Shown here in pieces: positions 14,201 to 26,095 of a stretch of DNA of 64,000 nucleotides (its first letter is position 1; each line of letters opens with the position of its first letter). The notes under the pieces are model-generated. The model did no database searches. It was not told where the DNA came from and saw only the letters and a list, made by a program, of their open reading frames with translations. The position numbers and the translations under genes are program-made. The DNA is from Hybos culiciformis. Its lineage: Eukaryota; Arthropoda; Insecta; Diptera; Hybotidae. Location of the stretch: the NCBI GenBank assembly GCA_964007475.1, contig OZ023273.1:40301525-40365524 (forward strand), in the 5' to 3' direction.

Positions 14201-16302
14201 CTTCTCTAAAACTACTCAATAATATTTTAATATATTTTTTTTTTAGATAATTATTAACATCAAAAGCAATTGATCTTATTAACCGTAATATTTGATTGAT
14301 TAAGAAAATCGAAAAAAATATTAAATTTGCATCGTGACTGTTCTCAAACTAAAGTTATAACTTAATAGATTGAGTTTTTTTTAAAAATGTTTATACAATA
14401 TTGCACTTGTTGCATTTTTATTTTAATAAGCCTGTGCTTTACTATATAAATATAAAAACTTTAAAATTAAAAAAATTTATATAAAAACATATATGTACAT
14501 TGTACATAATATAAGAAAAAATTTGTACATAAGTTTCATAATATTATTATTTACTCAGTTGTAAAATTTTATGCATTTAACTTACGCCATGTATAAAAAC
14601 AAAAAAAAAATCATCCATTGAAGTTTTTCCGCAAACATCAATGATAGTAAATTCATTTTTTTATAATTACTGCATTGAAAATGGTTATAATTGAATAATA
14701 AAAAAAAAAATAAATAAAAATTTATATACTTAAATATATTATTTTTGCTTTCATTATTTCAAGCTTTATTAGAATATTGAAAACAACAAACGAATAGTAT
14801 TTAATATTTATAATCGAATTATCATATTGTTAAAATGTTCTTTCGAAGTCTCAAAACAACTTGTAGTTTGTTGTTACTGTATATATTGTGATCCTAAAGT
14901 AAATTAGCATTTTTTTTATTTGTATTCTATTTTGTAAGTATGAGAGTGGGTTCAATATATCAATGGAATGACATAATAATAAACTTTTCAGTATCATGAT
15001 AAGGACATATCAAAATAAACTGAATATTTCTTGTTATTCTAATTGGTAATTTAAAGTCAAAAATTAAAGTTGAGATCAAGGTAGAATTTTTGAATTAATA
15101 TTTTGATGGCGACAGACAAAAAGATGTTGTTTAAATTTACACAAAGTTCAAAGTAGTGGAGAAAAGCTGCTTTTAATAGTACCTACCTACTACTACTATA
15201 ACCATTATTTCCTTTACTTATTTTAGGTTTACATAGTATTACTTTTTAATATAGTTCTGCGATCAACATAAATAGTTCTTAATTAAATAAAAAAAACAAC
15301 AAAAAAAAACTATATTAAATAATAAGTAAATAAATGAAAAATGAAAATATTTATATATTTTCACAATAAAGCTCCTGAGAATATTACAAAACCGTTAATT
15401 CTAAACTTGTTTTCCTGCCCCTTTTTTTTTTTTTTATTATTATTTTTTAATTTAAATTCTAATGGAATTACAAACTTGTTGTATTTTATGTTTTTTTTTT
15501 TTTTCTCTCCTTATTTCCAGAAAATATGTAGGTCGTTGTACTAAAGTCTCAGACTAATCAAAAATCGTAAAAATTTATTATTTTTCTCTGATTTTTATTT
15601 TATACCTCATTCAATAAAAATTAATAAAATGAAGAAAAAATCTTGTAGAAATATTTTCTTGCCCAAAAGCAAAAATAAAAGAAAGAATTTATAATAATGG
15701 AATTATTATTAACAAAAAAAAAAATTTTTTTTTTTTAATTCATCATGCTTTGCATGACTTTGTTATGTTCAAAAAAAAATTTTTTTTTCTTCAAATTCTT
15801 TTCATGTCCATCAAAATTACCTATAGCGCGAATCAAAAAAAAAAAAAAAAACAACTCAAAAAGCCATTAAATTCAAAAATTAGTTTCCTTCTTTTTTTTT
15901 TTATGTTTTGAGCGTCCGTCGTCGTCGTCTTAACTTAAAAAAAAAAAAAAATAAGAAACAAGAACGTTTTTATAGTTTGTTCTATTTTGTATATAGTAAC
16001 AGTAAGTAAGTAAGTAACAAGTAATTTTACAAATAATTTTGTATTTGTTTTTTTGATTTAGTTTTATTTAATCATCTTGTTTACTGACTCAGCTATAAGT
16101 GTTAAGTTTTAAACGTTTGAATTATAGTTGTTAAGATTTTGGTAATTTTAGTACTTGACAGTCTTCATATTACAATAATTATAATTTGATTCATCTGTCT
16201 GGAACATCGTGAACTAAGAACAATTCTTGCTAATATTATTTTTATTTACGGATTTTTAGACATAAGCAATTTTCATCGGACAAACATACAGTAGGTAGGT
16301 TT
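5257..16302. other. AT-rich non-coding stretch
   Basis: Nothing supportable as a gene was seen on either strand in these 11 kb. Open frames here translate to F/Y/K/I/N-rich strings without motifs, as expected from homopolymeric AT DNA. Short local palindromes exist (for example near 9130-9170) but are ordinary for this composition. Confidence 0.6.
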
Positions 16303-16590
16303 GAGTTCAGCACATTCAAAAATGTATGAAATTTTAAATCAAAATTTAATAAATCAAGAGAGAGAGAAATTGTGAAAAAAAAATTACCAAAACAACAAAC
16401 AAAATATTTTTAAGTGTAGTTTTTGGGGTCTTTTTTAATTTAGAATATTGGAGTTCAGCACATGCAAATGAATGAAATTTTCAATCAAAATTTAATAAAT
16501 CAAGAGAGAGAGAGAGAGAAATTGTGAAAAACTTTGCAACAAACAAAATGTTTTTAAGTGTAGTTTTTTTAACTTAGAATAAATACATTT
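16303..16590. repeat. Tandem duplication, two copies of about 145 bp
   Basis: The block starting GAGTTCAGCACATTC at 16303 recurs from 16451 as GAGTTCAGCACATGC. Both copies hold, in the same order, a TCAAAATTTAATAAATCAAG segment, an (AG)n run (longer in copy 2), AAATTGTGAAAAA, ACAACAAACAAAAT and TTTTTAAGTGTAGTTTTT. Copies differ by small indels and by the length of the AG microsatellite. It is a simple local duplication; no function is evident. Confidence 0.85.
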
Positions 16591-19500
16591 TTTTTTATTT
16601 CTCTATTATAAAATTTGAAAAATCTGTAAAGATCGATATTATTTCTTGTGTATACTTAGATTAAAATAAATTAAATCTGCAATGAAAGTTTCTTGGGAAT
16701 ATTTTATTAAAAATAAATTATATAATTTTTTTTTCTTTCATGCAGGCATTCCAAACTCAATATCTTTTTAGTTGAAATTGAAATTAAAAAAAAATAAAAT
16801 AAAATACCAAACTATGATATCAAAAATTAAATTTAAAACTGCTGTCATTATTTTCTTTTCATTTTTTTATTTATATGAATACCAAACACCTGACTTTAGT
16901 GTAAATAAATAATTTCAATATTTTTTTTTTTTATCTACTGATGTATGTATATATAGTTTAAAAAACACGGCTTTTCTGAAAATATTTTAATATAAATTTT
17001 TTCGAAGTGCTTGCCCTAAAGAAATTTCATTTATTTCAATGTTATTTCATTTAATCTTCCTCCCTATATGATCGTATACTATATATATTATCTCACTTAA
17101 TATTGTAAATTTTTTTTTATTAATTTATTGAAATGATATCCTAAAAAATTTATTTTTATATTTTGTTATGTTATTTATATTAATCATCATAATCATATAC
17201 CTTACTAATACGATATTTTGTAAAATAAATACATATACATAAATATATATTTCTCTGTAGATCTCTGATCTGCAGTTTTATGTTTGACCTTCAGATTTAC
17301 ATGGTTATTTTAGTTTGCTTTTTTTTATTATATTTATAATATGTATACCTAAGTATATTATGTTTGTTAGTATACGTACATAAGTAATATAATTTTTTAT
17401 TAACAGCAAACTCATATAATTCAAACTTCTTTTTCAAAGAGATAAAAAAAAACTTATATATTTTTTTTTAACTAAATATTATCCAAGATTAATGATTCTT
17501 CGTTTTAGTAAATCCTCTTTGTTGTTAATTTATATTTTTTATATATAAGACTTGGCAAGAAAGAAGAAAAACTCTGTGCCATAAAAATATTTTAACATGT
17601 AGAATTAAAAAAAAAAAAAAAAATACAAATGAACAAAAACACTGTATACCTTGCTGTTTACTATAAATTCAATTGTGTTACGGTTTTATTGTACTTTATA
17701 AGCCATTTCTTCTATTTCTCAGATCACTTATTTTTTTAATATTATAGAGGACATTTAGAGTTAATTTTTTATTTTATAAAAAATGGAATAGTTTCTTACT
17801 ATTCCAATTTGATTTAAGATACTCTTTTTAAAAAAAAGATACTTAGTCGAAAATAGGGCTTTATTATCTGAGGTTATGTAATTATTATTATAAATAAAAC
17901 AATTTAGAACTTCCATGTCTAACAAGAGAGCTAAAAAGTTTACATTTTCAGCATAATATTTGATACATTAGCCAGAAATTTCACTTTCAAAAATAATAAT
18001 ATTTGAATTCATTTGATAATAAAAATATCAGTCTAGCAACAAGTAAATTTTTATGTTTACATAGCAAAAAAAACTGTGGCATCGGGTTTTTTTTTATTTC
18101 AAAAACAAATTTAAAAAATAAAAAATTAGACAAAAAAAAATGTAAATGTTTATGACGTTTTGTGATGGATATTGTTTCGTATACGGTTTTTCAGTTAGTT
18201 TATTATTTTTTAATAATCTAAAGCTCAAACAGTGAACAAAACCTATAACAAAATATTATTCAACTCTCAGTATTGTACCAGAAATATTTAAAATAATCAA
18301 TAACAAGTTATTTTCGGATAGTTAAAAACTGGATTCATACTTGATTTATGAGATGTACTATTCTGAAGTTTTTTTATATTGTGTAATTGATAATGTCGTT
18401 TAATAAATTTCAATAAATTGTTTTAAATTTATGAGTAACAATAAGAGAAATTAAATAAATATTTTCCTTTATAATAAGCTCGGTAATTGAGTAAAAGAAT
18501 GTATTTTCATTTTTTGTCGAAATTGTATGTAAAGGATTTTAATTATAGCAATTACTTAAATTAAATTTCAAATTCGTTTCAAATGTAATCACGAAACGTC
18601 AGCAAAATGAGTAAAACTAAATTAAAAGTGCAAACATTTTATTATATGAATTTTATTTATAATAACATTGTATAAATACGTATATTTTTCTATTTTTATA
18701 TTTTATACATACATAAATAGGTATATAAATATTTAATTTGAAATGCAAGAAATATGGTTTAATCTATCTAACGAATAAAACCTTTTTTTTTTTCTTCAAA
18801 AAGGTTTATACAATACACATACAGTCTCATTTATTATGTGTCCTTTTGAAACCAAAGCGTATATCTATGATAAAATGGATAAATTTTATTAAGTAGTTTT
18901 TTTATTTTTATTTAAGGGTCAAAAATCTCTAAACCATGTTTTTTCTTTACCTAAGTGATTCTTTGACTGCATTAGTTGCATTTTATAAGCGAGCAGTGTT
19001 TCATAAAAAAAAAAAACGATACACTTGTTTGCTCAACAATAAATGCCTATAGAAAATTTCCTCAGTGGCTTAATGTTCTAGTGTTAATTTTTAATTTTAT
19101 TTCTTCAAATATTGAGCAGGATTACCAAAAATGAGGTACTATTTTTTATAGTATTTCACATCAGCGGAATGTTGTATTGTTTAAATTGGCATTGATTTCC
19201 ATCATAATACACAAACATCATATTCTCCTTTCCATTCCAGAAAATAATTTTTTATAATATTTTATTACTTATTTTTGATGGTTATAATACAAAAAAGTAT
19301 TAGGGAATCTAAGAAATATTTTTCTGATTAAATAATCAAATAAATAAAAAAAGTATTTGCAATGGAATTTTGACATGAGTACAAGAAAATTGGCGGTTTT
19401 GTTATTAAACAACTATAAATACAAAAAAAGTGGCGGTTTTGTTATTAAACTAAAGACAAATAAAACATTTTTTAGAGTTGTGGTTTGGTGGAATGTATTC

Positions 19501-21682
19501 TTAAAATTTTATAGTTTTTAAAGATTAAGACGTATTACGTATAGGGTTCTACAAGTAAAATAGTAACATAATTAGTGGGTGATCAGTAATTTCATACATG
19601 TATAATGTGTTTTATATATCAATGTTTTTCATAGTCTACAACTTAAATTGTTTCCAAAATTTCCTAAAAATTATTTATAATGAGGAGGATAAAAAAAAAT
19701 AATTGGTTGTAAATTACAATATTCACATTGTTTTGTTCCATATATTTTCTTATTACTACCAACCAATTTAGTTCTGTTTCAGCCATGTAAAAAATTGAAA
19801 AAAAATTATTTGGTTGTAAGTTAAATGCCACAAGAAAAGCTCTAATAAAAAATTAAATAAAAAAAAAAAACATTTTTGAATGTGGTTTTGCAACTTTTCT
19901 TCACAAAATTTGTTTCTTTAATGAGAAAAACATGTTTTTTTTTTGTGAAATATAATTTATTAAAAATGTTGTTTTGCGGTTTTTCGGGATACAACAACAT
20001 TCTGTGCCAACACACAAAATAAAAGTTTATAATAATGTTAAAAAAAAATCATTGGTTTTTTTTTATCAGTTGAAAACATAATAAGAAATAAAAAAAAAAT
20101 ATATTATTCGTAGATAGGTTAAAACTTGCTATGCCGTCAATGTGACTTATTTAAGTGACCTAAATTTTTTTTTTTTAATCAATAAGAATTGTAACCGAAC
20201 GATATACCTTAAATTTAGGCACACTTAATAATATTTGAAATGTTGATGACAAATGAAAAATCTTATTTCCAAATTCTCAAGGTAATCCTGAGAGAATCAA
20301 CTTTTTAATCATAATTAAGAATAAATGTATATTCATTATATAGAATTGAAATTAATTTACCCACTAACTATAATACTTATCAATTTTTTTTTTAAGGCGC
20401 TTACTTATCTCAAATTTTTTTAGTCCATTGAACTAGTTTATGTTACCATTTATATTTTATAATCATTACTATTAAAATTATCAATCAAATATACATACTT
20501 ACCTATCACTTATTGTTTTTTGAAACTCTTAAACCTATCTTACAAAAAAAAAACCCTTATAAAAACTGACAATTTAGTCGTCATAAAATGAAGATTACTT
20601 ATTAAATAATATATGTGTGGTTATACTAATTTTGCTAAAAAACAAAAATTTTTAACATCTATTACTAATGATTCATTTTTTATTATCAAAAAAATTTTTT
20701 TTTTATTTTGTAATAAAAAATTATAACTACCTTTTAGTTATGGAAAAAAAAGAATATAATATTTATTATTGTTAAGGAGAATAAAAATTGATAAAAAAAA
20801 AGTTTAATTGTGGGTTAATTTTCTTCTTATTCTTTTTTATATATATATTTTTTTTCTGATGGATAAAATGTGATCTTAGCCATTAATTTATTATTAATTT
20901 AATTTATGAATGATTTGAAATAAAGTCAGTACAAGGTAAGCATCAGATACATAAAGATTTTATGTTATTATTGGGTTTTATTATAATATTTTATTTTTAT
21001 TTTCAATATGAACTACATTTTTATCGATATATATATGTTGTTATATGTAAGTATATAGTTAACAACGAATGAGAATGTTGTAGATACAGACTTTAATTTT
21101 TAAATACGTTTATGGCGAATAAATATCTCAAGGTAGGATTTCAAATAATTATATAGAGAGAGTACTGGGTAAACATTAAAATAAATATTGGCAAATATTG
21201 TGGAATATCTAACAGATGTTAAAGGAGCCACATCCTTCACTTATTTCAATTTTGTTACAATCAACTTCTCTATTAAAAACTCAATTACAATTTTAAAATC
21301 TATAATTGCAAATAAAAGTTCTTAGGTGTTAGATTCTGCTACAAAAAGAAAAAGTATATTAAATTGAAAATGTGTTGGTAGTGTGTATTTGTGAAGTATT
21401 GCATACATTTGTTATTGACGTTATTTATAAATTTTTTTTAAAAATAAATAATATTCATTTTTTTTTTTCAATTTAGTTACTATTAAACTTGTGATATTTG
21501 TTTATAAATAGGTGTATTGTATTTTAATAAATATTATTCGTATGAATTTAAAAATTGCGTCATTCAAGTATTTATTATGTTTATTTCACTCTTATTATGA
21601 TTCAGGGGACTTTTTAAAGTAAAAAAAAAATGAAAATTTAAAATTAAAAAATAAAAACATTTTCCAAATATCTGGTTAATAT
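16591..21682. other. AT-rich non-coding stretch
   Basis: No gene recognised. The only local structure noted is a short direct repeat, GGCGGTTTTGTTATTAAAC, at about 19392-19410 and 19432-19450, separated by AT-rich sequence. Confidence 0.55.
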
Positions 21683-21999
21683 AACTTTAGGTTAAAGCAT
21701 TGAGTAATAATATTTATAAGAGGAACAGAATTCATACAAGTAAATTTTTTTCTAAATAACTCAAAAATTATGACAATATTTTCAATGTATTGAGTAAAAT
21801 TTTCTAACTCAAATGTGTTTATTCTTAATTTTATTATTTTTATTATGGTATTAAGAATAAACACATTTGAGTGTGAAATTTTTATTCAATATATTGATAA
21901 TATTGTCATCATTTTTAAGTTATTAGAAAAAAAAAATTCTTAAATTTACTTGTATGAATTCTGACCCTCTTATAAATATTATTACTCAATGGTTAAAGT
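21683..21999. repeat. Long imperfect hairpin, about 150-bp arms and 10-nt loop
   Basis: The arm ending ACATTTG..ATTCTTAAT (to 21839) is followed by a 10-nt spacer and a near-complete reverse complement (21850 to about 21999). Paired landmarks are ATTGAGTAATAATATTTATA at 21699 with its complement near 21970-21989, AATTCATACAAGTAAA near 21730, and AACACATTTGAG near 21860. The arms differ by scattered substitutions and small indels. No TIR/TSD boundary was identified. It could be a foldback transposon or the template of a hairpin RNA. Confidence 0.85.
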
Positions 22000-23022
22000 T
22001 AATAGGAGGAAATTTAAATGTTTTTAATAGAAAGAAATTTTTTTAGTCGTTATAATTAAAGGTTCTGGAATAATTAGACGTTCTTATTAAATTTATAAAA
22101 TAACAACTAAAAACCTAAAACTAATAAAAAATATACAAAAAAAAATAAATATTATTGTTATTGGTACCTACTTAGGTACAATGAAAATAAAGCATAGGTA
22201 TAGATTAAAAGTATTATTTTAGCTTTTTATATTTTGTAAACAAAAATTTGAATTTGTATATTATTTAGATACGATATTATTCACGTTGTAAATACCACAT
22301 ACGTTAACATATATATTTACTACACTGTATATGTTTTATACTTGTGTCTGTATATAACGTCATTGGAATTTTTATTTATCTATTTTGTTAAGAAATCATT
22401 CCAATCATTTTATGATGTTATATACCTATATATATTATGAAGTAGAATTTTTCACTCACTGCTGTGTTATCTGAAATGAAAGAGCTTTTTTAATTTTTCC
22501 AATAAAGCTTTTTTTTCTGTTTTTATTGAAATAAAGAAAATATTATAACGCTACGAAAAATTCTCAACATAAATGAAGTAATGCAGTAAAACTACAAATT
22601 GTAACTACATTTTTTTAATGATTCAAATCCGCTGTGTGATTTTTTTGTGGTTTACACAATAATTAAACATAGCTGATATCAAAAAATATTACCCATTTCA
22701 TAGAAAATTTTTTTTGTAGGGTTGGTTCCAACATTACTCTTATGTTTTTTTTATGCTTAGGTATTTAATTTTGTCTGATAGCTTTATTTTGCCCTGATTT
22801 TACTAAGGTTAGAAAATGAAGTATGTAGGTATAGTAACAAATGGCTCTGATATTGACATAATTGATTTTTACACTTACTTATTTAAGATTCTTACGTATT
22901 TGTGACAATGTTTATTATTTCAAAAGTTAAAAAAAACAAATCATATTTTATTTATGTACATTGTGCATATATTCAAATAAAGTCTTAATTTTAATTTGTT
23001 TTTTTTTTTTCTTTCTTTTTAG
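22000..23022. other. AT-rich stretch ending in a strong 3' splice-site-like tract
   Basis: No gene seen. The last about 24 bases (22998-23022) form an uninterrupted pyrimidine tract ending in TTTTTAG, which is the form of an insect intron acceptor. It suggests that the 5' UTR of the zinc-finger gene begins a new exon at 23023 and that its promoter lies further upstream. Confidence 0.4.
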
Positions 23023-23742
23023 ATTTTTTTTATGAAAAACAGAAAAAACAAAGCATCAGGAAGCAGAATAATTTGAGGAGATATTTGAGCTCATTGAATA
23101 AAAAATTTTATGTTAATAAATAAATAAATAGATATTTTAATAATTGCTTTTAAAATTCGAGGCACTGAACAAAAAAAAAAAACAGAAATATCGAAAAAAA
23201 ATTATTTCAAAAATCTTAGCTGATTAAGGAGAACATCATTTTTAAATCAATACAATTCGATTTTACACTGCAAGAGAGAAAAATAAATTACAATAATAAG
23301 ACTCGTATAAAAAATAAAATAATAAACTTCAATTTTATGACGCATAATTCGAAAAGAAAAGAAAAATTATAATAAATAAAATTCTTTTGCAGTGATATTA
23401 AACAATTTGATATAGGTTTTTATTATTTTTTTTTTAAAACAAACCACTATTATATTTGAACAAAATAAAATAATAATTTGCTTTATTTACAATTACTAAA
23501 ATTTTAAAAATCAATAAATTTTGTGAATTTTTTTTTTTAACTAGTTCTAAGTAATTTTGTTTCAATTTCGGTTTCTATTTTGGGCTTATCAATCTCTTAG
23601 TTTTTTTTTCAATTTATCGCTGAGCGAAGCTTTTATATATATAAAAAAAAAAAAATTAACAAGTTCTCACTATAATTAAAAAAAAGTGTGAACTAAAGTT
23701 TTTGAAAAAACAAAATAATTTTTAGTATAATAAATTAGAAAA
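23023..23742 (+). other. Putative 5' UTR exon of the A20/AN1 gene
   Basis: This stretch lies between the acceptor-like tract ending at 23022 and the ATG at 23743. It is AT-rich with several stop codons in all frames and no coding signal. Assignment as 5' UTR rests only on the acceptor and on continuity with the first coding exon. The upstream non-coding exon and the promoter were not located. Confidence 0.4.
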
Positions 23743-26095
23743 ATGGAACGAGAATCTAACCCAATGCAGCCAATGTGTCGTTCAGGTTGTGGATTCTATG
23801 GTAATCCAGCAACCGATGGACTTTGCTCAGTTTGTTATAAGGTAAGTACCTAATTTTATTTAGATAAATTTCTTATTATAATTTGATTTATTACAAATGC
23901 AAGATATATAATAAATGTATTTATAAATAAAATTTATCTTCATTCAATAAAGTAAATTTGGTGTAGAACATTTTTCATTTTATTTATATTTCTTCTACTT
24001 CTCTTACATTAGTTATTTTTTTCTATTATTATTAATTTCTGTGTAATATATTTTCTTATGTTTTCAAGAAACTTTAATTTATAAAGACTTATTTTTTCTG
24101 TTTAAAAATCAGTGTTTAATATAGAAAAATAGTTAAATTTTTGAAATGCATAAATCATAATGCAATCCTTTATATTATCATTTATTTTTTCCGTTTTAAA
24201 AATAAAAAACTTAAAATTAAAACATTTTACTCTTTATAGGATTCATTAAGAAAAAAACAACAACCTCCAGTTAGCAGTAATCCTGTATCTGTTCCAAGCT
24301 CACAAACATCCACACCTTCATTCAGTCCAACTATTTCAGTTACTAATACAGCACAACCAACAGTACAGAGCTTACAACAGCATCAAGAAATTAAAGAAGT
24401 AAGTTTTATTGAATGAATTTTTATGACTGATATAAGTAAATAATTTTTTTTTTTTGCATCAATACCTTGTTCGCACCGACTTCTTTTTTCCGGAACTGCC
24501 AATTATCAAGTATGAAAAGAAATTTCCTCTTTTTTTTCCGGAAACAAGGCATAAAATTGACGTACAAAAATTTTCTTTAAACTTTTTCAAGTATTATTTG
24601 AAATTTAAACGATACAATTATTTTTGAAATTAATAAAATTATAATTAGATCACCTATGAAATAAATTTCGGTTAAACAAAATTGAAAAGTTTAAAATTTT
24701 TTTGGAAAAAAAATAAAAAATAAAAAAAATATATATACAAATAAATTTTTCTATGGCTGGTAAAAATGAAGATAGAAATTCAAAAGGCATTAAAAACTCA
24801 GCTTATAAAAAAAAAGAAGCTATTTGTTTAAAACTATTGAGAAATGAAGAACAACCAAGAGCGGTACATTGTGATCCTCCAGATTCGTATCGGAAAATTT
24901 CAACTCTTCTAATTTCGTACATTGAATTCGGTTTACTTCTATTTTATACTAGAGGATCAGGATCATCATAGATTGTTCTTCTTTACCAATAATTTTAGAA
25001 AAAATGGCATGACAATCTGATATTCGAATTTCTTTAGAATTTAATGAAAATAATAGTAATAATGGTGGTAATAACAATAAAAGAACTCATATAAATGAAA
25101 ATTCAGAAAACAGTGACGATTCGTCGAAGAAACGGGTATTTGTTCCATTATAATATAATAATATACAAACTGGGATGATAATTTTTTTTTTTCTAGAAAA
25201 TCTTAAATATTTTTATTTAACTTAATTAATTTTAATTAATTTTCTTCTCAACGTTATTTTCTTTTAGAAATTAAATGAAGATTTAAATAAAGATAATGCA
25301 ATAGCGGCAGGACCATCTACTTCCACACCAAACGAACAACAAGAAGATAAAGATGATTCTGAAAAAGATGGTAAAAAGAAAAAGAATCGCTGCGCTAGTT
25401 GTCGTAAGAAGGTGGGATTAACAGGTATGTGGCTTTTTATCATTTAGTGCATTTTTTAAGCTTCCTTTAATACTAGTGAAGAAATTACATTATTTGTTTA
25501 CTGAACTTATCTGACTAATTCATTTAACTTACTACTTACAATTTTTTTTCTTATTAAATCTCTTCTGAAGAAAAAAGTAAAATCACATTTATTTAATAAA
25601 ATGTTCAAAAATATATAATTTTTAATACCAAGTTTTTCTATTTCAATAAGCCTGCATTCTTTCGATATCAAGTACAAGAATATTTGTCAATAATACAATT
25701 ACATTGTTTTGGAAAATAAATATATTTCCTTTTATAATAAAGTATCAATTTTCTTTTAAATTTCACAAGATTATTGAAGTTCTTCAGATTAATCGGTAAC
25801 ACATTAAATCAATAACATAAATCCATTAACAAACTTCTATTAACATATACATATAATCTTCAGTTTCTAATGATAATGTGCTTACTATTGACCATATAAA
25901 CAATAATTGAAATGAAATATAATCTTTTTTATTTATAATATTTTAGGTTTCGAATGCCGATGTGGAGGTCTTTATTGTGCAGTACATCGATACAGTGATA
26001 AACACGACTGTACATTTGACTATAGGGAACATGGAGCCCAAGAAATTAGGCGCAATAATCCAGTTGTAGTTGGTGAAAAAATTCAAAAGATTTGA
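23743..26095 (+). CDS. ZFAND5/6: A20/AN1 zinc-finger protein, ZFAND5/6 type (4 coding exons)
   Basis: Coding exons 23743-23841, 24240-24398, 25268-25424 and 25947-26095 join in phase (0, 0, 1) with GTAAGT/GTAAGT/GTATGT donors and pyrimidine-rich TAG acceptors, giving 187 aa. This is close to the roughly 200-aa length usual for the family. Residues 12-31 form an A20 finger (C12, C16, C28, C31, with the typical GFYGNP segment). Residues 34-127 are a low-complexity Ser/Thr/Pro/Gln then Asp/Lys-rich linker. Residues 128-160 form an AN1 finger (C128, C131, C142, C144, C149, H152, H158, C160), followed by the conserved tail [12 protein letters not shown]. By family knowledge, A20 fingers bind ubiquitin and AN1 fingers contribute to proteasome or ribonucleoprotein interactions; ZFAND5/6 proteins act in the cytoplasm in proteostasis, stress and NF-kB-type signalling. 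The ATG is the first in frame and starts a typical MERE...NPMQPMC N-terminus. The assignment is firm at family level; 5 versus 6 cannot be decided. Confidence 0.95.
24488..24543. promoter_or_regulatory. Two TTCCGGAA palindromes in intron 2
   Basis: TTCCGGAA occurs at 24488-24495 and again at 24536-24543, inside intron 2 of the zinc-finger gene and in otherwise AT-rich DNA. The octamer contains ETS cores on both strands and resembles a compact STAT half-site pair. A regulatory role is inference only. Confidence 0.25.
24753..25135 (+). other. Coding-like segment in intron 2 (possible alternative or decayed exon)
   Basis: Within intron 2 of the A20/AN1 gene, 24753-24971 is open for 72 codons with more balanced codons than its surroundings. 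A second stretch, from just after the stop near 25009 to 25135, reads a polar [15 protein letters not shown]...SDDSSKKR string that ends at AAACGG|GTATTT, a usable donor in phase 0 with exon 3 (which begins KLNEDLNKD). No acceptor in the matching phase was found in front of it; the nearest, ending at 25037, gives the wrong phase. It may belong to a transcript with another upstream exon, or be an exon that has decayed. It contains no A20 or AN1 motif. Confidence 0.3.
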
